Shown here piece by piece: positions 17,001 to 23,871 of a DNA stretch of 64,000 bases (the first letter of the stretch is position 1; each line of letters opens with the position of its first letter). The notes under the pieces were generated by a model. The model saw nothing but the letters and a program-made list of their open reading frames with translations. It was not told where the DNA came from and ran no database searches. The position numbers were made by a program, and so were the translations under genes. The DNA comes from Caulobacter sp. FWC2. GTDB lineage: Bacteria; Pseudomonadota; Alphaproteobacteria; Caulobacterales; Caulobacteraceae. The DNA lies in NCBI RefSeq assembly GCF_002742625.1, contig NZ_PEBF01000001.1, forward strand, positions 1,488,001 to 1,552,000, written 5' to 3'.

Positions 17001-19206
17001 GGCCGGCAGTCAGTACGCCGATCTGTTGACCACCAAGAAGACCTCGTTCGCGGGGATCGGCCTGTCGACCAAGGTCAGCACCTCGACGGTCACCAGCGGC
17101 CTCGATCCGGCCTTGTTGGCCCAGATCGGCGACACGATCGAATTGCTGGGCGAGGGGGTCATCACGGCGGCCAAGACCTTCGGCGAGGATGCGGGCGCGG
17201 CGGCCAAGGCCGCGCTCCAAAGCGTTTCGATCGATCTGGGCAAGCTGTCGCTGAAAGACCTCAAGCCCGACGAGATCGAAGCGGCGATCAATGCTCTGTT
17301 CAACAACGTGGCCGACGACCTCGCCGCAGCGGGTCTGCCCGGCCTTCAAGCCCTGGCCAAGGTCGGGGAGGGCGCATTCGAAGCGCTGACGCGCCTGGCG
17401 ACCGAGTACAAGACGATCGACGCGGTGTTGGCCTCGGTCGGCATGGACTTCAAGTCCAGCGGCGCTGGATCGCTGGAGGTGCGCAAGGGGCTACTGGACA
17501 AGTTCGGCGGCCTGGATGCGTTCGCATCGCAGACGGCGTTTTTCGGCGAGCACTTCCTGACCGACGAAGACCGGCTGAAGCCGCTGAAGGCCTCGGTGGC
17601 CAACGGGCTGGCGGCGATAGGGCAACCCACCGACCTGTCGCGCCAAGGCTTCGCTAGCCTCGTCCAGAGCCAGAACCTGTCAACGCCGGAAGGGGCGGAA
17701 CTCTACAAGACCCTGATGGCCCTTGCCCCGGCCTTCGACAAGGTCGCAGCAGCGGCCGAGAACGCCCAGAAAGCGGTCGCTGACAAGAAGACCTCGATTC
17801 TCGACCAGATCGACGAACTGGTCCTGACGCCGGCTGAGTTGCTGACCAAGTCGCGCGCCGCCGAGATGAAGGCGGTCAAGGATCTGGACGCGACGCTGGT
17901 CCCCTTCCTGGAGAAACTCTGGAAACTTCAGGACACCGCCGAGGCTGCCAAGTTGGCCACCGACCGGTCGAACATGCTGGCCGGCCTGATGGAGGCCCAA
18001 GGGCGGACCGAGGAAGCCAAGCAACTGCGTCGCAGCTTGGCATTGGCGCAGATCAAGGATCCGGTCCAGCAGCTGTACCAGCAGCAGACCTGGGCCGCCG
18101 AGGACGCCGCCGCCAAGGTTTCGGCCGCGCGGGATGTGCTGACCCAGGCCTATCAGCGCGAGCAGGACGCCATCCGGGCCACCAAGGACAAGTTCAAGGA
18201 ACTTTCCGGGTCACTGCGGGCCTTCAGCGCCAGCCTGACCGACACGATCGTCGGGACCGATCCCGGCGCGCGGTATCGTCGGACGCGGGAGGCGTTCCTG
18301 TCGACGGCGGCCATGGCCCGCCTTGGCGACCCCGACGCCATGGGGCGGCTGCAAAGCGAGGGCGAAGCCTTCACGGCGGCCTCGCGCGACTATGTCTCGA
18401 CCAGCCTGGACTACCTGCGCGACGTCGGTCTGGTCCGGTCGGCCGTCGACGAGGCGGCCGATACGGCCGACCGCCAGGTGTCGATCGCTCAGCGACAGCT
18501 CGATGCGCTGGACGCCTCGGTCCAGGGGCTGATCGAGATCAAGGCCAGCGTCGTCTCGGTCGAGCAGGCGATCCTCAGCCTGCGGGGCGCGCTTGGGGAG
18601 GCGAGAGCCGCGGGCGTGGTCTCCGTGGGCGGCTCCAGCCTGGGCCTGGCCGATCCGGCTCCAAGCCCGGCTGGCTCGGGCAGCGGGACCCCGCTGCTGA
18701 CCCAAGCTCAGAAGGACTACAACAACGCCGCGTGGAACTGGATGCTTGTCAACAGCGAGGCGGGCAAGGCGGGCGCCGACCTCAAGGACCCTGTCATCCA
18801 ATCCATCTACGCCAGCGCCGCCCACTACACCCCAGGCTACATGGACATCGTCAGCACCCAGGGGATCGAAGCCGCCAACGCTTTGATCGCGGCGGGCAAT
18901 CTGTCCTACACGCAGGGCGGTTCGCTGAAGCTCGCTACGGGCGGCAGCTTCGAGGTCGGCGGCTCCGGTCCGCCCGACTCCAAACTGTTCAACCTGGCGC
19001 TCAGCCCCGGCGAGGCGGTCAACGTCCGTCGTCGCGAAAGCCCGGCCGATCAGCCTCTCATCACCGAACTGCGGCGCCTGCGCGAGGAACTCGCCGACCT
19101 GCGCGCGACCAGCGTCCGCATCGCCACAAGCAACGACAAGATGGAGCGCACCTTGACCAATGTCACCGAGGGCGGCCGCGCCATGCAGACCCAGGCGGCT
19201 GCCTGA
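14017..19206 (+). CDS. Phage tail tape-measure protein
   Basis: At about 1729 residues this is the largest gene in the window. It sits where the tape measure belongs, after the G/GT chaperone pair. The N-terminal third resembles TMP_2-type tape measures (GMTGGQLQALAATAANAA ... QAVTDTKGLAQAMG ... DYATRDSIQSMARRGE). Long charged helices follow (about residues 450-700), then three Gly/Ala-rich hydrophobic segments near 750-810, 900-935 and 945-970, typical of the part that enters the target membrane. The TTG at 14017 is chosen because GGGGAGA lies six bases upstream; another in-frame TTG is at 14002. The stop overlaps the next ATG by one base. Confidence 0.9.
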   Translation: MCDLKELILECKKAAAAANELAGAQKRLDAQTASGAQAARVSTEQMGKLKDATKGFISAVSSGESPLKALAAQGPALTEVFAKAVSSGAPLKQLLGGIAEAASPIAGVSAPVAGVAVALSAVASAAADAQKQAAAFNQLAQGVGRDVGMTGGQLQALAATAANAAHASIADAESWTQAYVRMGVSNSAVLSQAVTDTKGLAQAMGVDGAQASQLLGAALTNPIANLDALARATGGFDYATRDSIQSMARRGEMAQADALILKEVESRTAATTGKVTTLSGAYDRATTSIGSYLQKMAKVLFTEPDAAAVEETYAGMGYNPAAEKRKAGRKKAEDAVADGAVGAAARAAHEIADPKDRQIKELTDLSASLSSAIRRGAGALKEAGLTKSQAQQDIQTLNGKIAELQKGGGSSAAARTVSTHAASAPPPEYRGGDAMQAAKSAELSAQLGVTKNVEKIAWLKREQVAVEFKTQQDRLKAQMKSGEINQADGAFIQEKYKSIAGAKEEAIEQERSAQLLQAEIARRQGHNAYLDQMDKFTADTVGAAEERNRIELEALKRRQELETFTLQSSNTQKIKSGEINWLQGLVLAIEQHGVQQAEIQATIRKQTIDSEKHALDVRVAGLQSTIDIADGQKVLARSVGATRAIDARILDLKHQQEIAAQQAIVNGTGSNPEQRRDAEKRIAVLNQNYANQIEAAQRLDVSYGDMSSALKTAASALDQKDWLGATKSLFDAFETFALKMRDSGASLESKIGAIAGLANGLGSMIGGKTGAALSGAGSGAAAGFQMGGPWGAAVGAVLGSVSGLLGASNAKAQAKIDALMKAQQDLQAKQKESSGAIEKSLGLASQYQNTDLDYSNAMLASLRSIDAQIGAVAAGVARSIASGGLMSTSGLGLGTTTSKAGLGGALVGGALGGIAGFGVANGITALAAGGMMSAGGISLGLFTQALSLAGPIGIAIGAVGAIVGALTKTKKTVEVLDQGLTFTAQTFGEITTSGLAGSQYADLLTTKKTSFAGIGLSTKVSTSTVTSGLDPALLAQIGDTIELLGEGVITAAKTFGEDAGAAAKAALQSVSIDLGKLSLKDLKPDEIEAAINALFNNVADDLAAAGLPGLQALAKVGEGAFEALTRLATEYKTIDAVLASVGMDFKSSGAGSLEVRKGLLDKFGGLDAFASQTAFFGEHFLTDEDRLKPLKASVANGLAAIGQPTDLSRQGFASLVQSQNLSTPEGAELYKTLMALAPAFDKVAAAAENAQKAVADKKTSILDQIDELVLTPAELLTKSRAAEMKAVKDLDATLVPFLEKLWKLQDTAEAAKLATDRSNMLAGLMEAQGRTEEAKQLRRSLALAQIKDPVQQLYQQQTWAAEDAAAKVSAARDVLTQAYQREQDAIRATKDKFKELSGSLRAFSASLTDTIVGTDPGARYRRTREAFLSTAAMARLGDPDAMGRLQSEGEAFTAASRDYVSTSLDYLRDVGLVRSAVDEAADTADRQVSIAQRQLDALDASVQGLIEIKASVVSVEQAILSLRGALGEARAAGVVSVGGSSLGLADPAPSPAGSGSGTPLLTQAQKDYNNAAWNWMLVNSEAGKAGADLKDPVIQSIYASAAHYTPGYMDIVSTQGIEAANALIAAGNLSYTQGGSLKLATGGSFEVGGSGPPDSKLFNLALSPGEAVNVRRRESPADQPLITELRRLREELADLRATSVRIATSNDKMERTLTNVTEGGRAMQTQAAA

Positions 19207-20360
19207 TGCGCGCGCTTCCGCCTATCACGATCACGCCGGCCATCCTGACCAGCACCACCTGCGCCGAACCGTCGGCGGGGGAGGCGGCCTGGAGCGCCGC
19301 CACGGCCTACAAGAACGGCGACCGCGTGTTCAGCGCGATCACCCATCGCCTGTACGAGGCCATCGCCCGGAAGAGCGCCACGGTGACGATCGCCAATTCC
19401 GGCAGCGCCCTGATCACCTGGGCCAGCCATGGCTTGGCGGCGGACACGCCGGTGGTCTTTTCGACGACCGGCGCGCTGCCTTCGGCGATCGCCTCGGGGA
19501 CGACCTACTACGTCCTCGCCGACACGGCGAACACGTTTCGGATCGCCACGAGCGCCGGCGGCTCGCCCGTGGCCGGCACGGGCACGCAGAGCGGCGTCCA
19601 CACCGTGGCGACCACGGCCAACCTGGGCCAGAACCCCGCCACGGCCGGCGACAGCTGGTGGGTCGATGTCGGACCCACCAACCGCTGGGCCATGTTCGAC
19701 CTGCTGCGCAACACCGGCACGACGACGGCCTCGCCGCTGACGGTGTCGCTCACGCCCGGACAGCGCGTGGACTCGATCGGCGTAGTCGGCATCGTCGCCG
19801 ACACCGTGACCGTGGCGGTGACCGTGTCAGGCGCGACCGTCTGCGCCGCTTCGGCCAACCTGCTGAACCGGCCGACCAGCGGCTGGTACGACTACTTCTA
19901 CGGCGCCTTCCGATACCGGCAGGAGTTCGCGCGCTTCGACCTGCCGCCGTACACCGATGCAGTCATCACCATCACCCTGACCAAGGCCAACGGCAACGTG
20001 ACCTGCGGCGGGGTGGTGCTGGGCTCGTCGGTCTATCTGGGCGCCACGCAGCACCAAGCCGAGAGCGACGCGCTGAACTTCTCGAAGATCGACCGCGACG
20101 ACTTCGGGACGGCCACCCTCGTGCCGCGCCGCTCGGTGCCGCGCACCGTCCAGACCCTGCGCTGCCGCAAGACCGACGTCGATCGGATCCTGCAACTGCG
20201 CGACGACCTCAACGCCATGCCGGCGCTGTGGTCCGGGTTGGACGACCAGGAGAGCGGCTACTTCTCGGCCCTGCTCATCGTCGGTGTCTACAAGCGGTTC
20301 ACGATCTCGATGGACCAGCCGGAAGACGCCCTGATTTCCCTCGAACTCGAAGAGGTCTGA
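19206..20360 (+). CDS. Distal tail / tail hub protein
   Basis: A 384-residue protein following the tape measure with a one-base overlap. It has an N-terminal WSAATAYKNGDRVFS ... HRLYEAI module seen in phage tail proteins that bind carbohydrate or the fibre, an inserted beta domain, and a C-terminal half (DALNFSKIDRDDFGTATLVPRRS ... DLNAMPALWSG) shared with tail proteins of siphoviruses that have this type of tube. It probably forms the tip or baseplate hub. No separate large J-like tip protein is present. Confidence 0.7.
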   Translation: MRALPPITITPAILTSTTCAEPSAGEAAWSAATAYKNGDRVFSAITHRLYEAIARKSATVTIANSGSALITWASHGLAADTPVVFSTTGALPSAIASGTTYYVLADTANTFRIATSAGGSPVAGTGTQSGVHTVATTANLGQNPATAGDSWWVDVGPTNRWAMFDLLRNTGTTTASPLTVSLTPGQRVDSIGVVGIVADTVTVAVTVSGATVCAASANLLNRPTSGWYDYFYGAFRYRQEFARFDLPPYTDAVITITLTKANGNVTCGGVVLGSSVYLGATQHQAESDALNFSKIDRDDFGTATLVPRRSVPRTVQTLRCRKTDVDRILQLRDDLNAMPALWSGLDDQESGYFSALLIVGVYKRFTISMDQPEDALISLELEEV

Positions 20361-20364
20361 CCCC

Positions 20365-21093
20365 GTGCCTGCACAGATCACGGCGCTTCCGACGCCGCCC
20401 TCCACCAGCGACCCCACCAACTTCAACACCCGCGCCGACGCCTTCCTGGGGCAGATGCCGACGTTCGTGACCGAAGCGAACGCGCTGGCGGGCGAGGTTT
20501 ACGGGCTGGCTGTCCAGGTCACCCAGGACAAGGCGACCGCCGTGGGCGCTGCCAGCACAGCTACAGCCAAGGCCGCGCTCGCTGCAGATCAGGTGACGCT
20601 GGCCGCCGGCCAGGTGACCTTGGCCGGCGTCCAGGCCGGCGTCGCGACCACCAAGGCTTCCGACGCGGCCGCGATCCTGACGCAGGTCCAGAACGTGGCC
20701 GCGGGGATCTCGTTCTCGACCAAGTCCGTGTCGTCGAACACGATCGGTACGGGTCCGAAGACCTGGACCGTCGACGCCGGCGAAAGCTTCGTCGAGGGCA
20801 TGCCGATCTATGTGGTCGCGCACGGCGATCCGACCCGGTTCATGGTCGGCGTCTGCACCGGGTATGCCGGCACGATCCTGTCGGTCGCCGTCACCCAGAT
20901 CTCGTCGGCGGGCGGGACCCTCAGCAACTGGGACATCAGCATCGGCGGCGTTCCGGGCGTCCCGGGGGCGGGTTTCCCCTCCGGCGGCGTCGCGGGCCAG
21001 TTCCTGCGCAAGAGGTCGGGAGTCGATTTCGACACCGAATGGGCCGTGGACCCCGCCAGCTACCTCTTCCTTTGGCAACAACAAGGAGCCTGA
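20365..21093 (+). CDS. Tail fibre-like protein with Ala-rich coiled region
   Basis: A 242-residue protein from the GTG at 20365, four bases after the hub stop. The N terminus (TALPTPPSTSDPTNFNTRADAFLGQMPTF) is a pattern common at the start of phage tail-fibre proteins and probably docks to the tip. An Ala/Thr/Val-rich helical stretch (about residues 50-115) could trimerise, and a small beta domain follows. The C terminus ends abruptly without a receptor-binding tip, so it may be a connector for the two genes downstream. Confidence 0.65.
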   Translation: MPAQITALPTPPSTSDPTNFNTRADAFLGQMPTFVTEANALAGEVYGLAVQVTQDKATAVGAASTATAKAALAADQVTLAAGQVTLAGVQAGVATTKASDAAAILTQVQNVAAGISFSTKSVSSNTIGTGPKTWTVDAGESFVEGMPIYVVAHGDPTRFMVGVCTGYAGTILSVAVTQISSAGGTLSNWDISIGGVPGVPGAGFPSGGVAGQFLRKRSGVDFDTEWAVDPASYLFLWQQQGA

Positions 21094-21096
21094 ACC

Positions 21097-21492
21097 ATGG
21101 CCATCGCGCCCAACTACGCTTCCAATCCCCTGGCGCCCGACATCGTCCAGCTGACCGCCGCCAACACCAATCGCGACGGCACGGGGACGATGGTCAAGGT
21201 CGCCACCGGCACCGCCGCTGGCATCGTCACCGAGCAGCTTCGCGTCACGGCGACCGGCAACACGACCGCCGGCATGATCCGCTTCTTCCTGTCGCTGAAC
21301 AGCGGCTCGACCAAATCCTTCCTGACCGAGGTCCCGGTGGTGGGGATGACCCCGGCCGGCACGGCGCAGGCTTTCACCACCGTGGTCGACGCGCTGACCG
21401 GCCTGACGCTGCAGGGCACGACCACCGAGCTCTACGCGGCGACGAACAACGCCGAAACCTTCAACGTCTTCCATCACAAGGCGGGCCTCTAA
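21097..21492 (+). CDS. Small tail-tip structural protein of unknown function
   Basis: A 131-residue Thr/Ala-rich protein predicted to be all beta, with no signal peptide. It begins three bases after the fibre stop and ends one base before the adhesin gene, so it is surely part of the same particle. The pattern NRDGTGTMVKVATG ... GNTTAGMIRFFLSLN is one I associate with short phage structural proteins, but I cannot name it. Confidence 0.6.
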   Translation: MAIAPNYASNPLAPDIVQLTAANTNRDGTGTMVKVATGTAAGIVTEQLRVTATGNTTAGMIRFFLSLNSGSTKSFLTEVPVVGMTPAGTAQAFTTVVDALTGLTLQGTTTELYAATNNAETFNVFHHKAGL

Positions 21493-21493
21493 C

Positions 21494-22630
21494 ATGCCGA
21501 TTCCAAGCAGTTCAAACCGCGGCGTCCTGGGCCGCATTGGCTCGACCCAGGCCGCCGGCGCCGCTTCGGCGTCGACCATTCAGTCCGCCGCCGCCTCGCC
21601 ATTCATCATGTCCACGACGGTTCCGCCGCTGGGTTGGCTGGGTGTGTTCAATACCGGGCGATACGTGACCTTCCTCGACAACGGGACGTTCACCGCGCCG
21701 GTCTCCGGCTACTACCGTGTCCGGGTGCTCGGTGGCGGCGGCAGCGGCGCCTGGATTGTCGATGGCGGTAATGCTGGGCGTGCGACCGGCGGCGGCGGTG
21801 GCGGCTATGCGCTGGGGCTCGTCTGGCTGACACAAGGGCAAACCGTTTCGGTCGCCGTCGGTAAAGGTGGCGTCGCCGGCGCCAACGGCCAGCCCGGCAG
21901 TGCGGGTGGGACGTCGTCGTTCGGGGCCTATCTGTCCGCGACCGGTGGCGCTGGTGGTTCTTGCGCGTCTGCCGCCGCGCTCGTCGGCGCTTCAGGTGGG
22001 GTCGGTACGGGCGGGAGCTTGATCAACGCCAATGGCGGCCGGTCGGGTTCGATCGACGCCAATGGGCCGTCCTCGGCGACTGGTGGTGGCGGGGGCGGCT
22101 CCCAGCTCGGCAATGGCGGCGATTCGGGATCGATCACCGGCGTGGGCGGCTCCTATGCCGCGACCGGCGGCGGCGGCGTCGGCGGAGCTTACTCGACCAG
22201 CATCGCGCGCGGCACGAATACAGCGACCGGTGGCGCGGGCGTGGCTAGCGCCTCAACGGCGTTTTCTGGTGGCTTCGATCTTTTGTCCGGCGCGGCGCTC
22301 ACGCCCAACAACGGGACAGTTAATTCCAGCAGCGCTGTGTTTCGCTTTCCCGGTGACGGGTTCGCGGGCGGAGGCGGTGGCCCGAACTACTCGAGCGCCG
22401 CCAACGCCGGCTCCGGCGGAACCGGCGCGGGCGGCGGCGGGTCGCTCTCGTCGAACGGCGGCTACGGTCCCGGTTCGGGCGGCGCCTTCGGCGGCACGGG
22501 GGGCGGCGCCAATGGCGCGGCCAATTTCAATGCTCTCAAGTCGGGATTCGGCGGCGGCGGCGGCGGTCTGGCGTGTGGCGGCGCCACCCAATCAGCAGGC
22601 GGCGACGGTCTCGTGGTCGTCGAGTGGTAG
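21494..22630 (+). CDS. Glycine-rich tail fibre tip / adhesin
   Basis: A 378-residue protein. Residues 1-75 form an N-terminal docking part, ending in the FLDNGTFTAPVSGYYRVRVLGGGG motif common to glycine-rich phage fibre tips. The rest is built of repeated Gly-Gly-Gly-Gly runs separated by Ser/Asn/Ala-rich segments (for example ATGGGGGGSQLGNGGDSG). Such sequences can fold as packed polyglycine-II helices, as in the S16 gp38 adhesin, with variable loops that bind the cell surface. It is the last structural gene and the best candidate for target specificity. Confidence 0.7.
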   Translation: MPIPSSSNRGVLGRIGSTQAAGAASASTIQSAAASPFIMSTTVPPLGWLGVFNTGRYVTFLDNGTFTAPVSGYYRVRVLGGGGSGAWIVDGGNAGRATGGGGGGYALGLVWLTQGQTVSVAVGKGGVAGANGQPGSAGGTSSFGAYLSATGGAGGSCASAAALVGASGGVGTGGSLINANGGRSGSIDANGPSSATGGGGGGSQLGNGGDSGSITGVGGSYAATGGGGVGGAYSTSIARGTNTATGGAGVASASTAFSGGFDLLSGAALTPNNGTVNSSSAVFRFPGDGFAGGGGGPNYSSAANAGSGGTGAGGGGSLSSNGGYGPGSGGAFGGTGGGANGAANFNALKSGFGGGGGGLACGGATQSAGGDGLVVVEW

Positions 22631-22664
22631 GCCCGGTCCCCGTGGCCGAAGATAGGAGCTTACA

Positions 22665-23051
22665 CTGGACATCCCCACCGCCATCGCCAAGTCGTGGCCC
22701 TACGCCGTGGTGGCCGCGCCGGGGGTCTATGCGGTGATCAAGGACCTCCTCGGCCGGCGGGCGATGGCCCGCAAGGCCGAGGCGGATCTGATGCAGATGG
22801 CGCAGGACGCCGCCTCGGGGGTGATCCACACCCTGCGCGAGGAGGCCGAACGCCTGGCCCAGCGTCTCGAACAGGTCGAGGCCGAGCTGGGCGACCTGCG
22901 CCGCGAGCACAGCCGCATGATCTCCGACAAGGACGCCCGCATCGCAGCGCTCGAGGGCGAGAAACGCCAGCTCGAGGCCAGGGTCGCGGCCTACCGCCGG
23001 ATCCTGGCGGCCCACGGTCTGGCCGACGAGCCCGCGCCCGCGGTCGCCTGA
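22665..23051 (+). CDS. Coiled-coil protein at the head of the lysis cassette, probable CTG start
   Basis: A 128-residue protein. Residues 7-25 (AIAKSWPYAVVAAPGVYAV) are moderately hydrophobic and could cross the membrane. Residues 40-115 form a long heptad-rich coiled coil (LREEAERLAQRLEQVEAELGDLRREH). This layout is that of inner-membrane spanins (Rz), or less likely a small holin. The CTG at 22665 is proposed because AGGAG (22654-22658) is six bases upstream; the GTG codons at 22707 and 22710 have no ribosome binding site and would remove part of the hydrophobic segment. It precedes the endolysin gene by 31 bases. Confidence 0.6.
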   Translation: MDIPTAIAKSWPYAVVAAPGVYAVIKDLLGRRAMARKAEADLMQMAQDAASGVIHTLREEAERLAQRLEQVEAELGDLRREHSRMISDKDARIAALEGEKRQLEARVAAYRRILAAHGLADEPAPAVA

Positions 23052-23082
23052 CCGCCTGACCCCCAACACAAGGAGAACCACC

Positions 23083-23625
23083 ATGTCCACGCCCCTGGCG
23101 CGGGACGTACCCGCTTGCGCGCTCGCGCTGATCCAGCGGTTCGAGAGGCTGCATGACGGGGATCGCAAGACCGCCGTCCTGGAGCCCCAGGCCGATCCCG
23201 TCGGCATCTACACCGTCGGCTGGGGCCACGCCCTGTTCGTCGGCGGCAAGCCGGTCAAGGACCGCGAGACCGCCTGCCGCCTGTGGCGGGCGCGGTGGCC
23301 GGCCGGGATGGTCCGGGGCGACGCCGATGCGCTGCTGAAGGCCGACGCGCAGGCCGTCTGCGACAAGGTCGTCGCCCTGTTCCCAAGGACGCCGCTGAGC
23401 GACGCCCAACTCGGGGCGATGACCAGCCTGGCCTACAATATCGGCGTCGGCGAGATCGGCGGCGCCGCGGACTTCGCCGACAGCAGCGTGTGCCGGCGGC
23501 TGATCGCCGGCGACGTCCAGGGGGCGGCGGACGCCTTCCGGATGTGGCGCTTCGCCGGCGGCCGCGAATTGCCGGGCCTGGTCGCCCGGCGCGAGACCGA
23601 GCGGGCCGTGTTCCTGAAACCCTAG
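23083..23625 (+). CDS. Endolysin, GH24 lysozyme
   Basis: Degrades peptidoglycan to release the particles. The 180-residue product has the T4-type lysozyme order: catalytic Glu in RFERLHDG, then VGIYTVGWGHAL (the TxGxGH motif), and downstream QLGAMTSLAYNIGVG and RMWRFAGGRELPGLVARRETERAVF, which is a standard GH24 C-terminal motif. The usual YxDxxG stretch is altered (EPQADPVG), so the second catalytic residue is less certain. No signal peptide is visible, so it needs a holin or other release route. AAGGAG precedes the ATG. Confidence 0.9.
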   Translation: MSTPLARDVPACALALIQRFERLHDGDRKTAVLEPQADPVGIYTVGWGHALFVGGKPVKDRETACRLWRARWPAGMVRGDADALLKADAQAVCDKVVALFPRTPLSDAQLGAMTSLAYNIGVGEIGGAADFADSSVCRRLIAGDVQGAADAFRMWRFAGGRELPGLVARRETERAVFLKP

Positions 23626-23637
23626 AAGGAGCTTTCC

Positions 23638-23865
23638 ATGAAGCGCGTCGTCGGCCCGATAGCGGGCCTTCTGCTGACCGTCTGTTTGTCCGCTTGCGCG
23701 GGCATGGCTGTCGATCCGGTCACCCTGGCCCAGGCGGTGAAGATCCTGAACGAAGGCTGCGAGCGGACGGTCGATCTGAATCTCGACAAGAGTCAGCCCG
23801 GCGGGGGTTCGTTGAAAGTCGTCCGGACCTGCGCGCCGGCCGAGGCTCAGCCGCCAAAGCCTTAG
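23638..23865 (+). CDS. Small lipoprotein, possible outer-membrane spanin
   Basis: A 75-residue protein with a lipoprotein signal (LLLTVCLSAC, cysteine near residue 20) and a short mature part containing two further cysteines and a Pro-rich tail (EAQPPKP). AAGGAG precedes the ATG. Directly after an endolysin, a small proline-containing lipoprotein is the expected form of an Rz1-like o-spanin, pairing with the coiled-coil protein at 22665. It is the last gene of the tail/lysis cluster; the function is inferred from size, lipobox and position. Confidence 0.65.
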   Translation: MKRVVGPIAGLLLTVCLSACAGMAVDPVTLAQAVKILNEGCERTVDLNLDKSQPGGGSLKVVRTCAPAEAQPPKP

Positions 23866-23871
23866 CCGAAA

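Noticed and set aside
9193..23865. Interpretation as an RcGTA-type gene transfer agent
   Set aside because: Gene transfer agents carry terminase, portal, protease, capsid and a short tape measure; none of the head genes is present and the tape measure is far too long.
9193..23865. Interpretation as a contractile (R-type) tailocin
   Set aside because: No sheath, baseplate wedge or spike gene is visible; the tube and hub proteins are of the siphovirus kind.
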